DNA of 64,000 nt from DATJHM01 sp963777355 (GCA_963777355.1 CAVZQK010000022.1:806001-870000), one strand, 5' to 3'; counted from the first letter of the stretch, positions 42,347-52,087 are shown. The notes: a model not told the origin generated them from the sequence alone. Numbers and translations: made by a program.

Positions 42347-44008
42347 TTACCGCCCAACCCTGCGCTTCATTAGCAACATAGAAGCCCCACTCAGGGATAC
42401 TATAGCAACACTATAAAGGATTGAGGGGAGCCATAGCCAACATTTAGCGAAAAGTACTAGCACTTGAGCTAAGAATATATGGAGAGAAAACAAAGAAAAA
42501 GGAGCACTATCCATACTCTTTATACTGGCCCGTGGAACAGTAGGTGTTGGCTGGATGGGCTCTCTTGGCGTTGGCGTCGTGACAGGCTTTGGTGTCGGCT
42601 TGACGGTTGGCTGGGGCGTCGGCAAGGGTGCTACCGGGGTCGCGGTTGGCTGGGGCGTCGGCGAGGGCGCTATGGGGATTGCGGTTGGCTGAGGCACAAC
42701 AGGTGTTGGCTGACTGATCACTGGTGAAGGCGTTACTATAGGAGAGACTGCGGTGGGTACAATAGGCTGGAGCGTCGCCACTACGGTTGGAACGCTTGCA
42801 TTTTGAGCAGTGCTACCAATGAGCTTCAATGGCAACACGATAGTATGGGTACTCGCCACATCATAGGCGGCAATACGATGCGTACCAACATTGGCTTCCG
42901 TGAGCAGGACAGCCACCTGGAACGTTCCATGAGCATCTGCACGTACCATCGCTGGCTGACAGGGTAACCAGGCATCATAGGTTAAATTTACGGCTCCGTG
43001 GGGCGTAAATCCTTGCCCTTCTAGATGCAAGGGCTGATTCACTACTAACTGACCAGTGTCCAGTACAAGCAACTTCACTCCTGCCTCTGAAGTGACGCTG
43101 ATCGATCCACACATGCTTACAGATCGAGTATGCAAGCATGGAGGCGGGGCCACTTCGGTACTGGCCGCTGCTGCCGGAGAACTCGTATGCAAAGGCACAA
43201 AACTCAAGAAAGCGAGAAGGAGCAACAGGCTGGTTACGGCCAGTAAGAAGAGGGTGCCACTCAACCAGAGCACAAACTCCAGCCGCCCTGGATAAAGCAG
43301 CCACCAGCGCAGACGATCAAAAGGATGAAATCTCAAATTGCGACGTGGCAGCCCAGGAGCCTGATGCTGGGCAATCCGTTGCGCAAACAACGAATGAGCA
43401 CCCTGTCCGGCAGTCCAGGAAACCATTTCAATATGCTCGACAGCCTCCGGTTCTACCTCTGATGGTTCTTCCGGCTGGAGCAGTATCTCTTCCGCAAAGT
43501 TTACATTTTCGGGAAGCAGTGCCGATGTTTTTTTTGTACGCAGTCCATTACCAGGCGGTTGGGTAGCCAATTCAGCAATGTCAGAGACTTCTTCCGCCTC
43601 CTGGAATGACTTTTTCTCTTTTCTGATACTGCTTTGGGGCAAGGTATCCAGCTCATCTACAGAGGGAGAAGAGGGAGTAGACGCAGGCACCTGTAATAAG
43701 TGGTTCGGTATACGACTCTCAGCTGCAAGTTGAACAGTTTCATACTCCCAGAGAGGGTCTACAGCAGGGTGGGTGGGTAACCGCGTTATATCTTCGTGAT
43801 CGGCATCAGGGGCAATAGGTATGTAGCGAGATCGTACTTTCGCTCCTTGAGAATGAATAGGGTACACGGAAGCACGCGCTGGAATAGGCGTCACAGGATT
43901 TGCTTGACCACCGGTTGCTGTGCGCCGCCTGACGTCCTCTCTCGCGACAAGAGGCGTCTCTGATAGCCCCTGCACAGATCCCTCATTCTCAAAAAACACA
44001 TTAGACAT
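42347..44008 (-). CDS. Two-helix membrane protein with Pro/Thr-rich extracellular region
   Basis: Protein of 553 residues without a signal peptide. The first 235 residues are cytosolic, acidic and probably unfolded. A long transmembrane helix follows (LWLSGTLFLLAVTSLLLLLAFL). The outside part holds a small Ig-like segment (LVLDTGQLVVNQPLHLEGQGF, VNLTYDAWLPCQPAMVRADA, TFQVAVLLTEANVGTHRIAAYD) and then a Pro/Thr/Val stalk (PTPQPTATPVAPLPTPQPT). A second hydrophobic helix (WLWLPSILYSVAIVSLSGASM) and a basic tail end the protein. The stalk looks like a cell-wall spacer. I recognise no family for the whole. Confidence 0.7.
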   Translation of the reverse strand: MSNVFFENEGSVQGLSETPLVAREDVRRRTATGGQANPVTPIPARASVYPIHSQGAKVRSRYIPIAPDADHEDITRLPTHPAVDPLWEYETVQLAAESRIPNHLLQVPASTPSSPSVDELDTLPQSSIRKEKKSFQEAEEVSDIAELATQPPGNGLRTKKTSALLPENVNFAEEILLQPEEPSEVEPEAVEHIEMVSWTAGQGAHSLFAQRIAQHQAPGLPRRNLRFHPFDRLRWWLLYPGRLEFVLWLSGTLFLLAVTSLLLLLAFLSFVPLHTSSPAAAASTEVAPPPCLHTRSVSMCGSISVTSEAGVKLLVLDTGQLVVNQPLHLEGQGFTPHGAVNLTYDAWLPCQPAMVRADAHGTFQVAVLLTEANVGTHRIAAYDVASTHTIVLPLKLIGSTAQNASVPTVVATLQPIVPTAVSPIVTPSPVISQPTPVVPQPTAIPIAPSPTPQPTATPVAPLPTPQPTVKPTPKPVTTPTPREPIQPTPTVPRASIKSMDSAPFSLFSLHIFLAQVLVLFAKCWLWLPSILYSVAIVSLSGASMLLMKRRVGR

Positions 44009-44531
44009 AGCGGCTACTTTCTGTTCTTCCCTATTTAACGCTCTTCACTCATATCTCTAGAAAGAGCATATTCTGGAATGTGCCTTGAGACAGCTCTCTG
44101 GATCAGCAAAAGTGGCGCTCATCAGACACGTTCTAGTGCAAATAAACGCCTGCGGTTCGTGATTTTGTAGCAGCAACGCCTACTCACTGGCATGGATTGA
44201 AAAAAGAAATTGTGGAATTCTCCATACTCTCCGAAATTTTTTCAGCTTTAACCGCTGAAATAAAGAGACACATTTTTGACTCGCTAGCATATTCTCACAA
44301 TTCATACGCTGGTAAAGCTGGTAAAGCAGGGCTTATCTACAAAGAGAGAGCAGTATTACCTCCAGATTTCTATTGGCACATATCTTGCAGAAAAGAAGAT
44401 AGGGGGGACCTGAAATCATTCAGGTAAGGTGATGCGAGGAAACTGTTCTGCATTCTTTCGTGCCGCTTCTAACATCACCATCTCCGGTTACCACGTAGTG
44501 GATTGGGATTTGAGGTATAAGGAGTAGGAAT
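44009..44531. other. Intergenic region between divergent genes
   Basis: About 520 bp between the Pro/Thr-rich membrane protein and the sigma factor. It must hold promoters for both. One 76-codon plus-strand frame (44197-44427) has no motif or ribosome-binding site and is not called. Confidence 0.4.
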
Positions 44532-45707
44532 ATGGTAGCCATAACACAACAAACACCAAAAGGAGAGTCCGTTGGCCGCAAAAGGCGGTCCAAAACTTCT
44601 CCCGCATATGATGAAACAGGACAAACACCACAACAAACAAAAACGAGGAGAACACGACGCACAACAATTAACACTAAAAATAAAGGTAAATCTTCTACAG
44701 AGGATATATATACGAAATCTTCTCCACTAAATGAGCATCAGGAACGCCCTGCCAAACGTCATATAGTATCACCACTGGGTGAAGGCGTACGCCATGAGCG
44801 GGGGAATACGCTATATGGTAGTAGCTATCGCGAGGACGAGGACTACTTTGAAGAAGAGGAGGAAGAGTTTGACGGCGAAAATGAAGTCGATAATGCCATC
44901 CGTCAATATCTTGCAGAGATCGGGCGCTATCCGCTCTTAACCTGCGAACAGGAGATGAGTATTGCACACCGGGTCCTACAAGGAGATATGGCCGCCCAAC
45001 AACATCTGGTCGAGGCGAATCTACGCCTGGTTGTTAGCATTGCTAAACGCTACAATAATCATGGCATCGCACTTCTTGATCTTATCCAGGAAGGAAATCT
45101 CGGCCTGATACGGGCTGCGCAAAAATTTGATCCTCTACGCGGCTTTCGCTTTAGTACCTATGCAACCTGGTGGATTCGCCAGGCAATCAGCAGGGCAGTA
45201 GCCGAGCATACCCGCACTATTCATATTCCTGTCCATGTGGTAGAAATGATTTATAAAATGAAGCGTATGAGCAGACAACTTTATCAAGAACTAGGCCGCG
45301 ATCCTTTTCCAGAAGAGATTGCACAAGCTGTCTCTTTAACAAAGGAACGGGTTGTGGAGCTACAAAGTATTGCTGAAGCTCCCATTTCTCTGGATGCACC
45401 TCTGATCGATGATGAACAATATCATCTCGCAGATATGATAGAAGATACACACGCAACAGCACCAGCTGAAGCGCTTACCCATCAGGTCTTACGCGAACAA
45501 ATCTCACGAGCATTGGAAAGTCTCAACCAGCGTGAGCGCCAGATAATAGAACTGCGCTATGGGCTCTGCGATGGCTATTGCCATACTCTAGAAGAGCTTA
45601 GTGTCTACTTCCAATTAACACGAGAACGCATCCGTCAGATCGAGGTCAAAGCATTACGTACTTTACGTCAACCAGTGCAGTTTCATCTTCTCCGCGACTA
45701 CGCCTAG
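44532..45707 (+). CDS. Group-2 RNA polymerase sigma-70 factor (SigA/HrdB-like)
   Basis: Sigma factor of 391 residues resembling the housekeeping type but shorter at the N-terminus. After a basic, probably unfolded stretch of about 110 residues (RKRRSKTSPAYDETG) and an acidic run (EEEEEEFDGENE), region 1.2 begins (VDNAIRQYLAEIGRYPLLT). Region 2 with the -10 contact helix (LIQEGNLGLIRAAQKFDPLR, GFRFSTYATWWIRQAI) lies near residues 170-215, region 3 at 230-300, and region 4 with the -35 helix-turn-helix (LEELSVYFQLTRERIRQIEV) near residues 354-375. Start at ATG 44532 behind AAGGAG. As the region 1.1 of a primary factor is absent, it is more likely an alternative group-2 factor. Confidence 0.92.
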   Translation: MVAITQQTPKGESVGRKRRSKTSPAYDETGQTPQQTKTRRTRRTTINTKNKGKSSTEDIYTKSSPLNEHQERPAKRHIVSPLGEGVRHERGNTLYGSSYREDEDYFEEEEEEFDGENEVDNAIRQYLAEIGRYPLLTCEQEMSIAHRVLQGDMAAQQHLVEANLRLVVSIAKRYNNHGIALLDLIQEGNLGLIRAAQKFDPLRGFRFSTYATWWIRQAISRAVAEHTRTIHIPVHVVEMIYKMKRMSRQLYQELGRDPFPEEIAQAVSLTKERVVELQSIAEAPISLDAPLIDDEQYHLADMIEDTHATAPAEALTHQVLREQISRALESLNQRERQIIELRYGLCDGYCHTLEELSVYFQLTRERIRQIEVKALRTLRQPVQFHLLRDYA

Positions 45708-45855
45708 AGTATCCCGCAGGAAGAATATAAGTAATCTCCAGGAACTCCACTAGCCCTACTGAAAGCACAGACAGTAAAATGCGCTTGAGAGGCTCATAAA
45801 CCTGATTAAGGATAACTTGTTATCTCTCTGTTTTTAAAGTAGAGCCAGTATTGCT

Positions 45856-45895
45856 GAGGGATATTTCCGCGCAAACGTCTTGCGGAATATCCCTC
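45856..45895 (+). terminator. Hairpin after the sigma factor gene
   Basis: GAGGGATATTTCCGC (45856-45870) and GCGGAATATCCCTC (45882-45895), a near-perfect stem 150 bp beyond the stop, followed by TTCAT. Confidence 0.6.
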
Positions 45896-46096
45896 TTCAT
45901 CGCATGGAACCCATTTTACAACGCCTACATTTATACGCGACTAACATCCTTATCCATCTACAAAAAGACATAATTGCTCTTCTTCGGGTAGAAGTTGCAA
46001 CGTATTCCATTTTTACTCATGCTGTAATTCTTAGCCAGGCGCAGTGATACAAAAGCTTCTCAATGCTTCTTTTGCTAGTACATTCTTGCTCTTTAC

Positions 46097-46126
46097 TTGA
46101 CGGTCCCACTCTAAAAACAGTACATT
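46097..46126 (+). promoter_or_regulatory. Sigma-70 type promoter of the Ala/Thr-repeat protein gene
   Basis: TTGACG (46097-46102), 18-bp spacer, TACATT (46121-46126). The leader to the start codon would be about 200 nt. Confidence 0.45.
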
Positions 46127-46270
46127 GAGCATAGAAAATACTCTGGCAAGGTAGGTCTCTTTACGACGCTACTTCATACATCGGCATGAGCATACAAAGA
46201 GACAGGAGAGCAATCCCTATTCGACACCTGCTCAGAGTTCCATGACCTTTTCCTTTGGGGGAGGAAAGCC

Positions 46271-46295
46271 GGAGAGAAATTAAGCGCTTCTCTCC
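46271..46295 (+). promoter_or_regulatory. Leader hairpin before the Ala/Thr-repeat protein gene
   Basis: GGAGAGAA (46271-46278) and TTCTCTCC (46288-46295) form an 8-bp stem 36 bp before the start codon. Confidence 0.4.
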
Positions 46296-46331
46296 TTGCA
46301 CATCGCTATCGTGCCAGGAGGATTATTCACT

Positions 46332-47993
46332 GTGAGCAAAAAACCATTAAAAAAATTTCATTGGTCTAAAAAGTATGCTGTTCTAGCCTGTGCTCAGGGG
46401 TGCATAGTGCTTTTTTTTATAAGCATTGGTCTTATTATCTTATTACCACCTCGATCCGCAAATGCTCAATCACCAGTGATAACACCACCGGATCTCACCG
46501 CCACAGCTAACACGCAGGCCACTGTCGACGCTCAAGCTACTATCGATGCACAGGCCACTGTCGATGCACAGGCCACTGTCGATGCCACTCAAGCTACTGC
46601 CACAGCTCTGGTTGCTCCTAATGCTACCGCTAGTGCTATTGCTCAGGCTACCGCCGATGCCGCTCAAGCTACTGCCACGGCTCTGGCTGCTCCTAATGCT
46701 ACCGCTAGCGCTATTGCTCAGGCTACCGCCAATGCTCAGGCCACTGCCAATGCGCAAGCCACCGCTAATGCTCAGGCCACTGCTCAGGCCATTACAGCAC
46801 AGGCTACTGCCGCCGCTCAGGCCACTACTACGGCCCTTGAGGTTCAGGCTACTGCTACAGCTCTGGCACAACCACCCTATACTCCTGGACCTGTTATTAC
46901 GGTTGCTCCTACTACACCGTCAATAGCTCCTACTGCAAATGTCTTAAACGTACAGGCAACACCAACGAAGGGTGCGGCAATCCTACCTGGCGGCGCGGCA
47001 CCTACACATACAAATCAGCCTGGAAATCATAATCCTGCTCCTACACCGCAACCCGGAGACCCTGCTTCGACAATCACGGTTGCGACACCGCCTGCCGGCG
47101 GTGCGACCGGTACTTCAACCACACCCACTTCCACGAAGCGTGCCAGTCTCTCTTCAATGCTTCTCCCAATCAGCGGCATTGTTGGTATGGTAGGAATCTC
47201 TTTGTCAGCTTTAATCTGGGTAGAAATGCGCAGACGCCAGCGCTTACAATTACGCCAACAACAACAGGTGGCTGCTGCCCCTGTTCCCAGCTCTACCCCC
47301 GATCTTTCCTATTATCAGCAGCCTACTCAAGATATATATCAGCAATATCCGCCACAACAACAGGACATATATCAACAATATCCGCCACAACAATACGCTG
47401 AGAACGTGGGCACAATGATCATGTCCCCGTCACCAGTACCAGGTATGGCTCCTGCGGCAAATCCCGCGAATCCTTATAATACTGAAATGGAGATGGCCGC
47501 ACATTTCGACGAGAGCGAACTCAATAATATGCCGCCTGCGATGCGTGCAGCGCTGATGGAAGATGGTATGCCGTCAGATACCTCACCTTCATGGCCGCAA
47601 GTCCCTGAGCAAAACTACCAGACGATACAGGAGAATAGTGTTGATTATGCGATGACTCCGAACGCCGCTGGTCAATCCAATAAACCAGCCCAGGCCTATC
47701 CTTATGCACAATCTCCTCAAAATAGCGATATGCAACGAGCCATTCATCCATCTGGATTTCTAGCGGAGGATAACGTAAGGCCGAACCAGAGTGCAGAACA
47801 CATTGACCAGGTAGTAGCGCAGCCTATCCTGTCCACAAGTAGTAGCTCTGGCTCAGGGAACCGTATCTTCGATCCCTTTAAGAACGGCTCTTCTCCAGTG
47901 ACCACACCTCAGTCCGATCCATTCCTGGAAGCTATTATGCGCCAGGCGCAGATTGGCATCTTCGCTCTACCAGACAAAGATCACGACGAATAA
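46332..47993 (+). CDS. Ala/Thr/Gln-repeat surface protein with membrane anchor
   Basis: Protein of 553 residues. Start set at GTG 46332 behind AGGAGG (ten bases); a TTG 36 bases upstream lacks a site. A signal or anchor helix (YAVLACAQGCIVLFFISIGL) is followed by about 120 residues of a simple repeat based on AQATAN and DAQATV, then a Pro/Thr stalk (PTKGAAILPGGAAPTHTN). A second helix (LLPISGIVGMVGISLSALIW) leads to a basic and Gln/Pro-rich tail (RRQRLQLRQQQQ, QQYPPQQQDIYQQYPPQQ) that should be cytosolic. Large imperfect direct repeats of about 75 bp occur near 46588 and 46663. The layout suggests a rod-like outside segment tied to a cytoplasmic tail. Family not recognised. Confidence 0.72.
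   Translation: MSKKPLKKFHWSKKYAVLACAQGCIVLFFISIGLIILLPPRSANAQSPVITPPDLTATANTQATVDAQATIDAQATVDAQATVDATQATATALVAPNATASAIAQATADAAQATATALAAPNATASAIAQATANAQATANAQATANAQATAQAITAQATAAAQATTTALEVQATATALAQPPYTPGPVITVAPTTPSIAPTANVLNVQATPTKGAAILPGGAAPTHTNQPGNHNPAPTPQPGDPASTITVATPPAGGATGTSTTPTSTKRASLSSMLLPISGIVGMVGISLSALIWVEMRRRQRLQLRQQQQVAAAPVPSSTPDLSYYQQPTQDIYQQYPPQQQDIYQQYPPQQYAENVGTMIMSPSPVPGMAPAANPANPYNTEMEMAAHFDESELNNMPPAMRAALMEDGMPSDTSPSWPQVPEQNYQTIQENSVDYAMTPNAAGQSNKPAQAYPYAQSPQNSDMQRAIHPSGFLAEDNVRPNQSAEHIDQVVAQPILSTSSSSGSGNRIFDPFKNGSSPVTTPQSDPFLEAIMRQAQIGIFALPDKDHDE
46500..46865. repeat. Low-complexity tandem repeats encoding the AQATA tract
   Basis: Units of 18 bp (CAGGCCACTGTCGATGCA and variants) and a longer duplicated block of about 75 bp. 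Length is likely to vary between strains. Confidence 0.8.
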
Positions 47994-48047
47994 TCCACGG
48001 CAGGACATCATAGCAGGGGTAGCCAAGAAGGGTAGAAAGAGACTAAA

Positions 48048-48097
48048 AGCAAACAAGAGCGCCGGACCTTTTGAAGGGTCCGGCGCTCTTGTTTGCT
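48048..48097. terminator. Perfect 21-bp stem between convergent genes
   Basis: Arms 48048-48068 and 48077-48097 (starting AGCAAACAAGAGCG and ending CGCTCTTGTTTGCT) with an eight-base loop, flanked by A- and T-rich ends. A strong two-way terminator for the repeat protein and the ABC permease operon. Confidence 0.9.
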
Positions 48098-48101
48098 CTT
48101 T

Positions 48102-49445
48102 CTATTTGCCTTTGCGGAGAGCAGTGATAGGATCAAGGCGAGCTGCACGCATAGCAGGGTAGAGTCCAAAAAGCACACCTATCCCACCTGAAACACCAAA
48201 CGGCACGAAAATGGTGAAAGGCGTAATCACATAGGGAATACCTACAGCGGAGACAACTGCCCAGCCCACCAGTAATCCCAGCACTAAACCAATCCCTCCG
48301 CCTAACAGGCAGAGGATCAGCGCTTCTATCAGAAACTGATTGCGGATATCACTGCGGCGAGCGCCAATAGACATGCGAATGCCAATCTCACGCGTACGTT
48401 CGGTAACCGAAACAAGCATAATATTCATAATGCCAATTCCGCCTACCGTCAGCGAGATGGCTGCAATACCCACTAGCAGGTAGGTAAAGATCTGAAGCTG
48501 CTGTAAGTTCTGCTGCAAAATCTGTGTAGAGCTTGTCACCTGAAAATCGTCAGGTGTTCCTTTCGCTAGATGATGCCTCTCTTCGAGCGTCGTGGTAATG
48601 GCCTGCTGGGTTAGATCGACATTCTGGGCTGAGTCAGCCTCTACGTCGATTTCTTGTACATAAGTATTATGGACCAGACGAGCTTGTGCTGTATTAAAAG
48701 GAACAAAGATAATATCGTCCTGGTTGAAGCCACCCTTTGGAGCCAGCACAGCGACTACCCGAAAGAGCTGGCTCCCCAGCCGCACCTGTTGACCAATAGG
48801 ATCAACACTACCATCAGTGCCAAAAAGATTCTGTGCGACTGTATCACCAAGAATAGCGACAGGCTTGGCTCCGGCATCATCACCCGATGAATACCAGAGG
48901 CCCTGTGCTACATCCCAGGCCTCAATATTTGGATACTCCGCGCTGACCCCCTCAACACGCGTCTGCCAGTTCTTTCCACCAAACACGGCCTGAGTCCTTG
49001 TAGAGACAGTCGGACTCACTGCTGAGACATGCGGTAACACGCTCAACGCCTGAGCATCATCTGCTGTGAGCGTCTGCACGGTTGCTTTGGAGATGACACC
49101 TCGGCTACTGGATGTACCAGGAGTCACAAAAAGTGTATTCGCTCCCAGACCGGCAATTGTATTGGTTACATATGCGCCGGCACCTTGCGTCAGTGCCAGC
49201 ATCGCGATCACTGCGGCAACACCAATAAAGATACCCAGGGTTGTCAAAAATGAACGTGTGCGATTGGCCCAGATTGCCTCGGTGGCGGTCACGCTGATGG
49301 CCCCAAGCAGGCTACCCGTACGGCGATCATGCACACGGAATTGCGTCAGCATATTTTGTAGCGTTGTTTCCTGGTTCGCTACGGGTACAGGCTTTTGCGC
49401 CGATTCACGAGGAGAAACATCCGGCGAACGAAGCGAAGAACTCAT
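48102..49445 (-). CDS. MacB/FtsX-type ABC transporter permease (second of two)
   Basis: Membrane permease of 447 residues, last gene of a four-gene export operon. Start set at ATG 49445, nine bases after GGGAGG. One N-terminal helix (TTLGIFIGVAAVIAMLALTQG) is followed by a large outside MacB core domain (residues about 80-310: VTPGTSSSRG, AVSPTVSTRTQAVFG, AILGDTVAQNLFG, PIGQQVRLGSQLFRVVAVLAPKGG) and three C-terminal helices. The FtsX signature NIMLVSVTERTREIGIRMSIGA is intact. It pairs with the next permease to form a heterodimer driven by the ATPase encoded upstream. The two permeases share most of their sequence in the FtsX part and arose by duplication. Confidence 0.92.
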   Translation of the reverse strand: MSSSLRSPDVSPRESAQKPVPVANQETTLQNMLTQFRVHDRRTGSLLGAISVTATEAIWANRTRSFLTTLGIFIGVAAVIAMLALTQGAGAYVTNTIAGLGANTLFVTPGTSSSRGVISKATVQTLTADDAQALSVLPHVSAVSPTVSTRTQAVFGGKNWQTRVEGVSAEYPNIEAWDVAQGLWYSSGDDAGAKPVAILGDTVAQNLFGTDGSVDPIGQQVRLGSQLFRVVAVLAPKGGFNQDDIIFVPFNTAQARLVHNTYVQEIDVEADSAQNVDLTQQAITTTLEERHHLAKGTPDDFQVTSSTQILQQNLQQLQIFTYLLVGIAAISLTVGGIGIMNIMLVSVTERTREIGIRMSIGARRSDIRNQFLIEALILCLLGGGIGLVLGLLVGWAVVSAVGIPYVITPFTIFVPFGVSGGIGVLFGLYPAMRAARLDPITALRKGK

Positions 49446-49533
49446 GACGCGCATCCTCCCGGTATGCACTCTTCTCCCTCTTTTAGAAGGGTGCATCCCT
49501 GTCTATCCGGCTTCCTGATGGAAAACATTTTTC

Positions 49534-50892
49534 TCACTCCTCTGTACGTAATGCTTCTATGGGATCAAGGCGGGCCGCACGTACGGCAGGATAGAGGCCA
49601 AAAACGACTGTTATGGCTACCGAGACCAGTACTGGTAACAGGACAGTTGTCGGTGTCACGACAAAGGGCATACCAAAGAGATGGACCATGACGCCACCTA
49701 CTACTAATCCAAGCATCAATCCAAGCAAGCCGCCTACCAGACAGAGCAGCAATGCTTCGATCAGAAACTGATTGCGGATATCGCTACGGCGAGCGCCAAT
49801 AGACATGCGAATGCCAATCTCACGCGTACGCTCGGTGACGGAGACGAGCATGATATTCATAATGCCAATACCACCCACCGTCAGCGAGATGCTGGCAATG
49901 CCTACGAGCAAGACTGTTAGAATGCCCGATGCCGCCTGGAAACGCTGAAGATACTGCGCAAAACTGAAGGTCTGGAAATCATTCACTGCCGATGCTGGCA
50001 AATGATGGTTTTTCCTTATAGCAGGGACGATTTCCGCCTGCACAGCATTTACGGTATCGGTAGAGTCAGATGCTACGAGGATTTCAGAGATGGTAGTAAC
50101 ATTGTCCAGGCGAAGGCGGGCTGTTTTAAATGGGACAAAAATTACATCATCCTGCCCACTCCCTTTCGGAGCTAACACGCCAACTACTTTAAAAAGCTGT
50201 CCACCCATACGAATAGTCTGACCAATTGGATCAGTACCAGTTGTGTCAAAAAGATTATGCACTACAGTATCACCGAGAACAGCTACTGGGGCACCTGCAC
50301 TACTCTGCTGATCGGAGAACCAGGTTCCCTCAGCTAAAGTCCAGTCTTGAATAGATTGCACCGGACTCTCTGCACCCTCAACCTGGGTATTCCAGTTCTG
50401 CTTGCCATAAACAACCTGCTCACTCACGGTCAAGAGGGGAGTCGTAGCGGCAATATGGGGGAGACCATTGAGAGACTGCTCATCCTGCAACGTCAAGGTC
50501 TGTACTGAACTGGAACCTTGAGAAACTCCGCTGGATTTTGCGGCCCCTGGCAGAACAAAGACGGTATTCGCTCCCAGACTGGCTATAGTATTATTAAACA
50601 AGGCAGTCACACCTTGAGTGAGTGTCAGAGCGCCAATAACCGCAGCAATACCGATGATAATACCCAGCGCTGTTAATAAAGAGCGCATACGGTTCGCCCA
50701 TAAGGCTTCCGTTGCGCTCCCAAAACTTGCACCGACCATCCTACCAGGACGTCTTCCCTGTACCCTCATCTGGCTAAATACCGTCTCCAGAGATGTCGCA
50801 GGTTGAGCATTTCGCTCTATCCGTGGTACTGGAGGTGAACTGCTACGCACTGGCGCAAGGTCTTTTGTACGTGAGGGAGTTAAACGGCTCAC
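49534..50892 (-). CDS. MacB/FtsX-type ABC transporter permease (first of two)
   Basis: Membrane permease of 452 residues and paralogue of the gene downstream. Starts at GTG 50892 with AAGGAGG seven bases upstream, overlapping the ATPase stop as GTGTGA, so translation is coupled. One N-terminal helix (LTALGIIIGIAAVIGALTLTQG), a MacB core domain (VLPGAAKSSGVSQG, AVLGDTVVHNLFD, GQTIRMGGQLFKVVGVLAPKG) and three C-terminal helices with NIMLVSVTERTREIGIRMSIGA. MacB-type proteins do not carry substrate through the membrane; they drive it by mechanical motion passed to the membrane fusion protein. In a phylum with no typical outer membrane the pump would act across the cytoplasmic membrane and wall. 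Confidence 0.92.
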   Translation of the reverse strand: MSRLTPSRTKDLAPVRSSSPPVPRIERNAQPATSLETVFSQMRVQGRRPGRMVGASFGSATEALWANRMRSLLTALGIIIGIAAVIGALTLTQGVTALFNNTIASLGANTVFVLPGAAKSSGVSQGSSSVQTLTLQDEQSLNGLPHIAATTPLLTVSEQVVYGKQNWNTQVEGAESPVQSIQDWTLAEGTWFSDQQSSAGAPVAVLGDTVVHNLFDTTGTDPIGQTIRMGGQLFKVVGVLAPKGSGQDDVIFVPFKTARLRLDNVTTISEILVASDSTDTVNAVQAEIVPAIRKNHHLPASAVNDFQTFSFAQYLQRFQAASGILTVLLVGIASISLTVGGIGIMNIMLVSVTERTREIGIRMSIGARRSDIRNQFLIEALLLCLVGGLLGLMLGLVVGGVMVHLFGMPFVVTPTTVLLPVLVSVAITVVFGLYPAVRAARLDPIEALRTEE

Positions 50893-51995
50893 ACCCGTTC
50901 CTCCTTAACTTGTGTCTGCGGAACACTTTCCTGACTATTCATTTTCTTGTTCAGCGAGGACCACTCATCCTGAGCAATACGACGGTTTTTCACCATTTCA
51001 TCGCGCACGATTTTTCCGTCAATAAACGAAACCTGGCGTCGCGCATAATCGGCGACCTTCAGGTCGTGGGTGACCAGGATAATAGTTAAGCCCTGATCGT
51101 TTAATGCTTGCAGGACAGCCATAATCTCGACACTCGTCCGGCTATCCAGGTTGCCAGTCGGCTCATCAGCGAGCAGCAAAGAAGGTCCATTCACAAGCGC
51201 ACGGGCAACCGCAACACGCTGTTGCTGACCACCGGAGAGCTCCGATGGCTTATGATTCACGCGCGCGCCCAGGCCGACCAGAGCCAGGACTTTCCTGGCC
51301 CGATTCTCGCGATCTGGACGCGAGAGGCCGGCGTACACCATAGGCAAGGCCACATTTTTCAATGCAGTTGCCCGGCTCAATAAATTAAACCCTTGAAAGA
51401 CAAAACCAATCAAGCGATTACGCACATCTGCCAGATCATCATTTGAGAGCTTACTAACCAGTTTACCAGCAAGCCAGTATTCGCCGGCGCTCGGACGGTC
51501 CAGGCAGCCAATTAAATTCATAAAGGTAGATTTGCCCGATCCAGAAGGACCAAGCACAACCACAAACTCACCTGGGAAGACATCCAGCGAGACGCCACTT
51601 AATGCCTGGACACGCGTCTCTTTGCCGAGTTGATACGTCTTTGTCAGGCCACGTACAGAGATGACTGGAACGCCTCTGCCTGGATTGGGCTCCTGTACTA
51701 AAGGAGAGAGTGCAGTCTGTCTCTGTGTTGTCTGTTTTGCGATATCTTCTCCCACTGACACAGCTTCAGTAGCACCAGCAGAGCCAGCAACCAGTGTAGG
51801 ATCAACAGGATCAACCGGTTTCACAGGGTCAACAGATCTCGCCTGCTCAGCCGCTTCCTCAATAATAGGAATTTTTTGCGTCTCTATATCTTCAATAGGA
51901 GACCGCCCGTTGTCTGCCCGGAGGCGTTTTTTACGAAAAGCTGGTGTAGGAGACTGGGTGCCCTCACCTGGTGTCGGTGGATTATTATAGGCCAT
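50889..51995 (-). CDS. MacB/LolD-type ABC transporter ATPase
   Basis: ATPase of 368 residues for the adjoining permeases. After an unusual, low-complexity N-terminal extension of about 115 residues (PVKPVDPVDPTLVAG, SVGEDIAKQTTQRQ), the ABC domain is complete: Walker A GPSGSGKST, Q-loop FVFQGFNLL, signature LSGGQQQRVAVARAL, Walker B LLLADEPTGNLD and the switch His in VTHDLKVADY. The GNLD after Walker B and strong sequence pattern place it in the MacB/LolD group. Start set at ATG 51995; ATG 52004 is possible but sits on the purine-rich site. The stop overlaps the start of the first permease. Function of the N-terminal extension is unknown. Confidence 0.93.
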   Translation of the reverse strand: MAYNNPPTPGEGTQSPTPAFRKKRLRADNGRSPIEDIETQKIPIIEEAAEQARSVDPVKPVDPVDPTLVAGSAGATEAVSVGEDIAKQTTQRQTALSPLVQEPNPGRGVPVISVRGLTKTYQLGKETRVQALSGVSLDVFPGEFVVVLGPSGSGKSTFMNLIGCLDRPSAGEYWLAGKLVSKLSNDDLADVRNRLIGFVFQGFNLLSRATALKNVALPMVYAGLSRPDRENRARKVLALVGLGARVNHKPSELSGGQQQRVAVARALVNGPSLLLADEPTGNLDSRTSVEIMAVLQALNDQGLTIILVTHDLKVADYARRQVSFIDGKIVRDEMVKNRRIAQDEWSSLNKKMNSQESVPQTQVKEERV

Positions 51996-52087
51996 AAGTA
52001 CCATCTCTCAATCTTAAATCAGCGCGTGCCTCTTTGATGACACGCGCTAACATACAAGAACAGTGCTCCTGAATGCATATTCTCCAC

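Noticed and set aside
46470..46871. Minus-strand Gly/Ser-rich frame
   Set aside because: Reverse reading of the AQATA repeat; composition is a by-product of the repeat.
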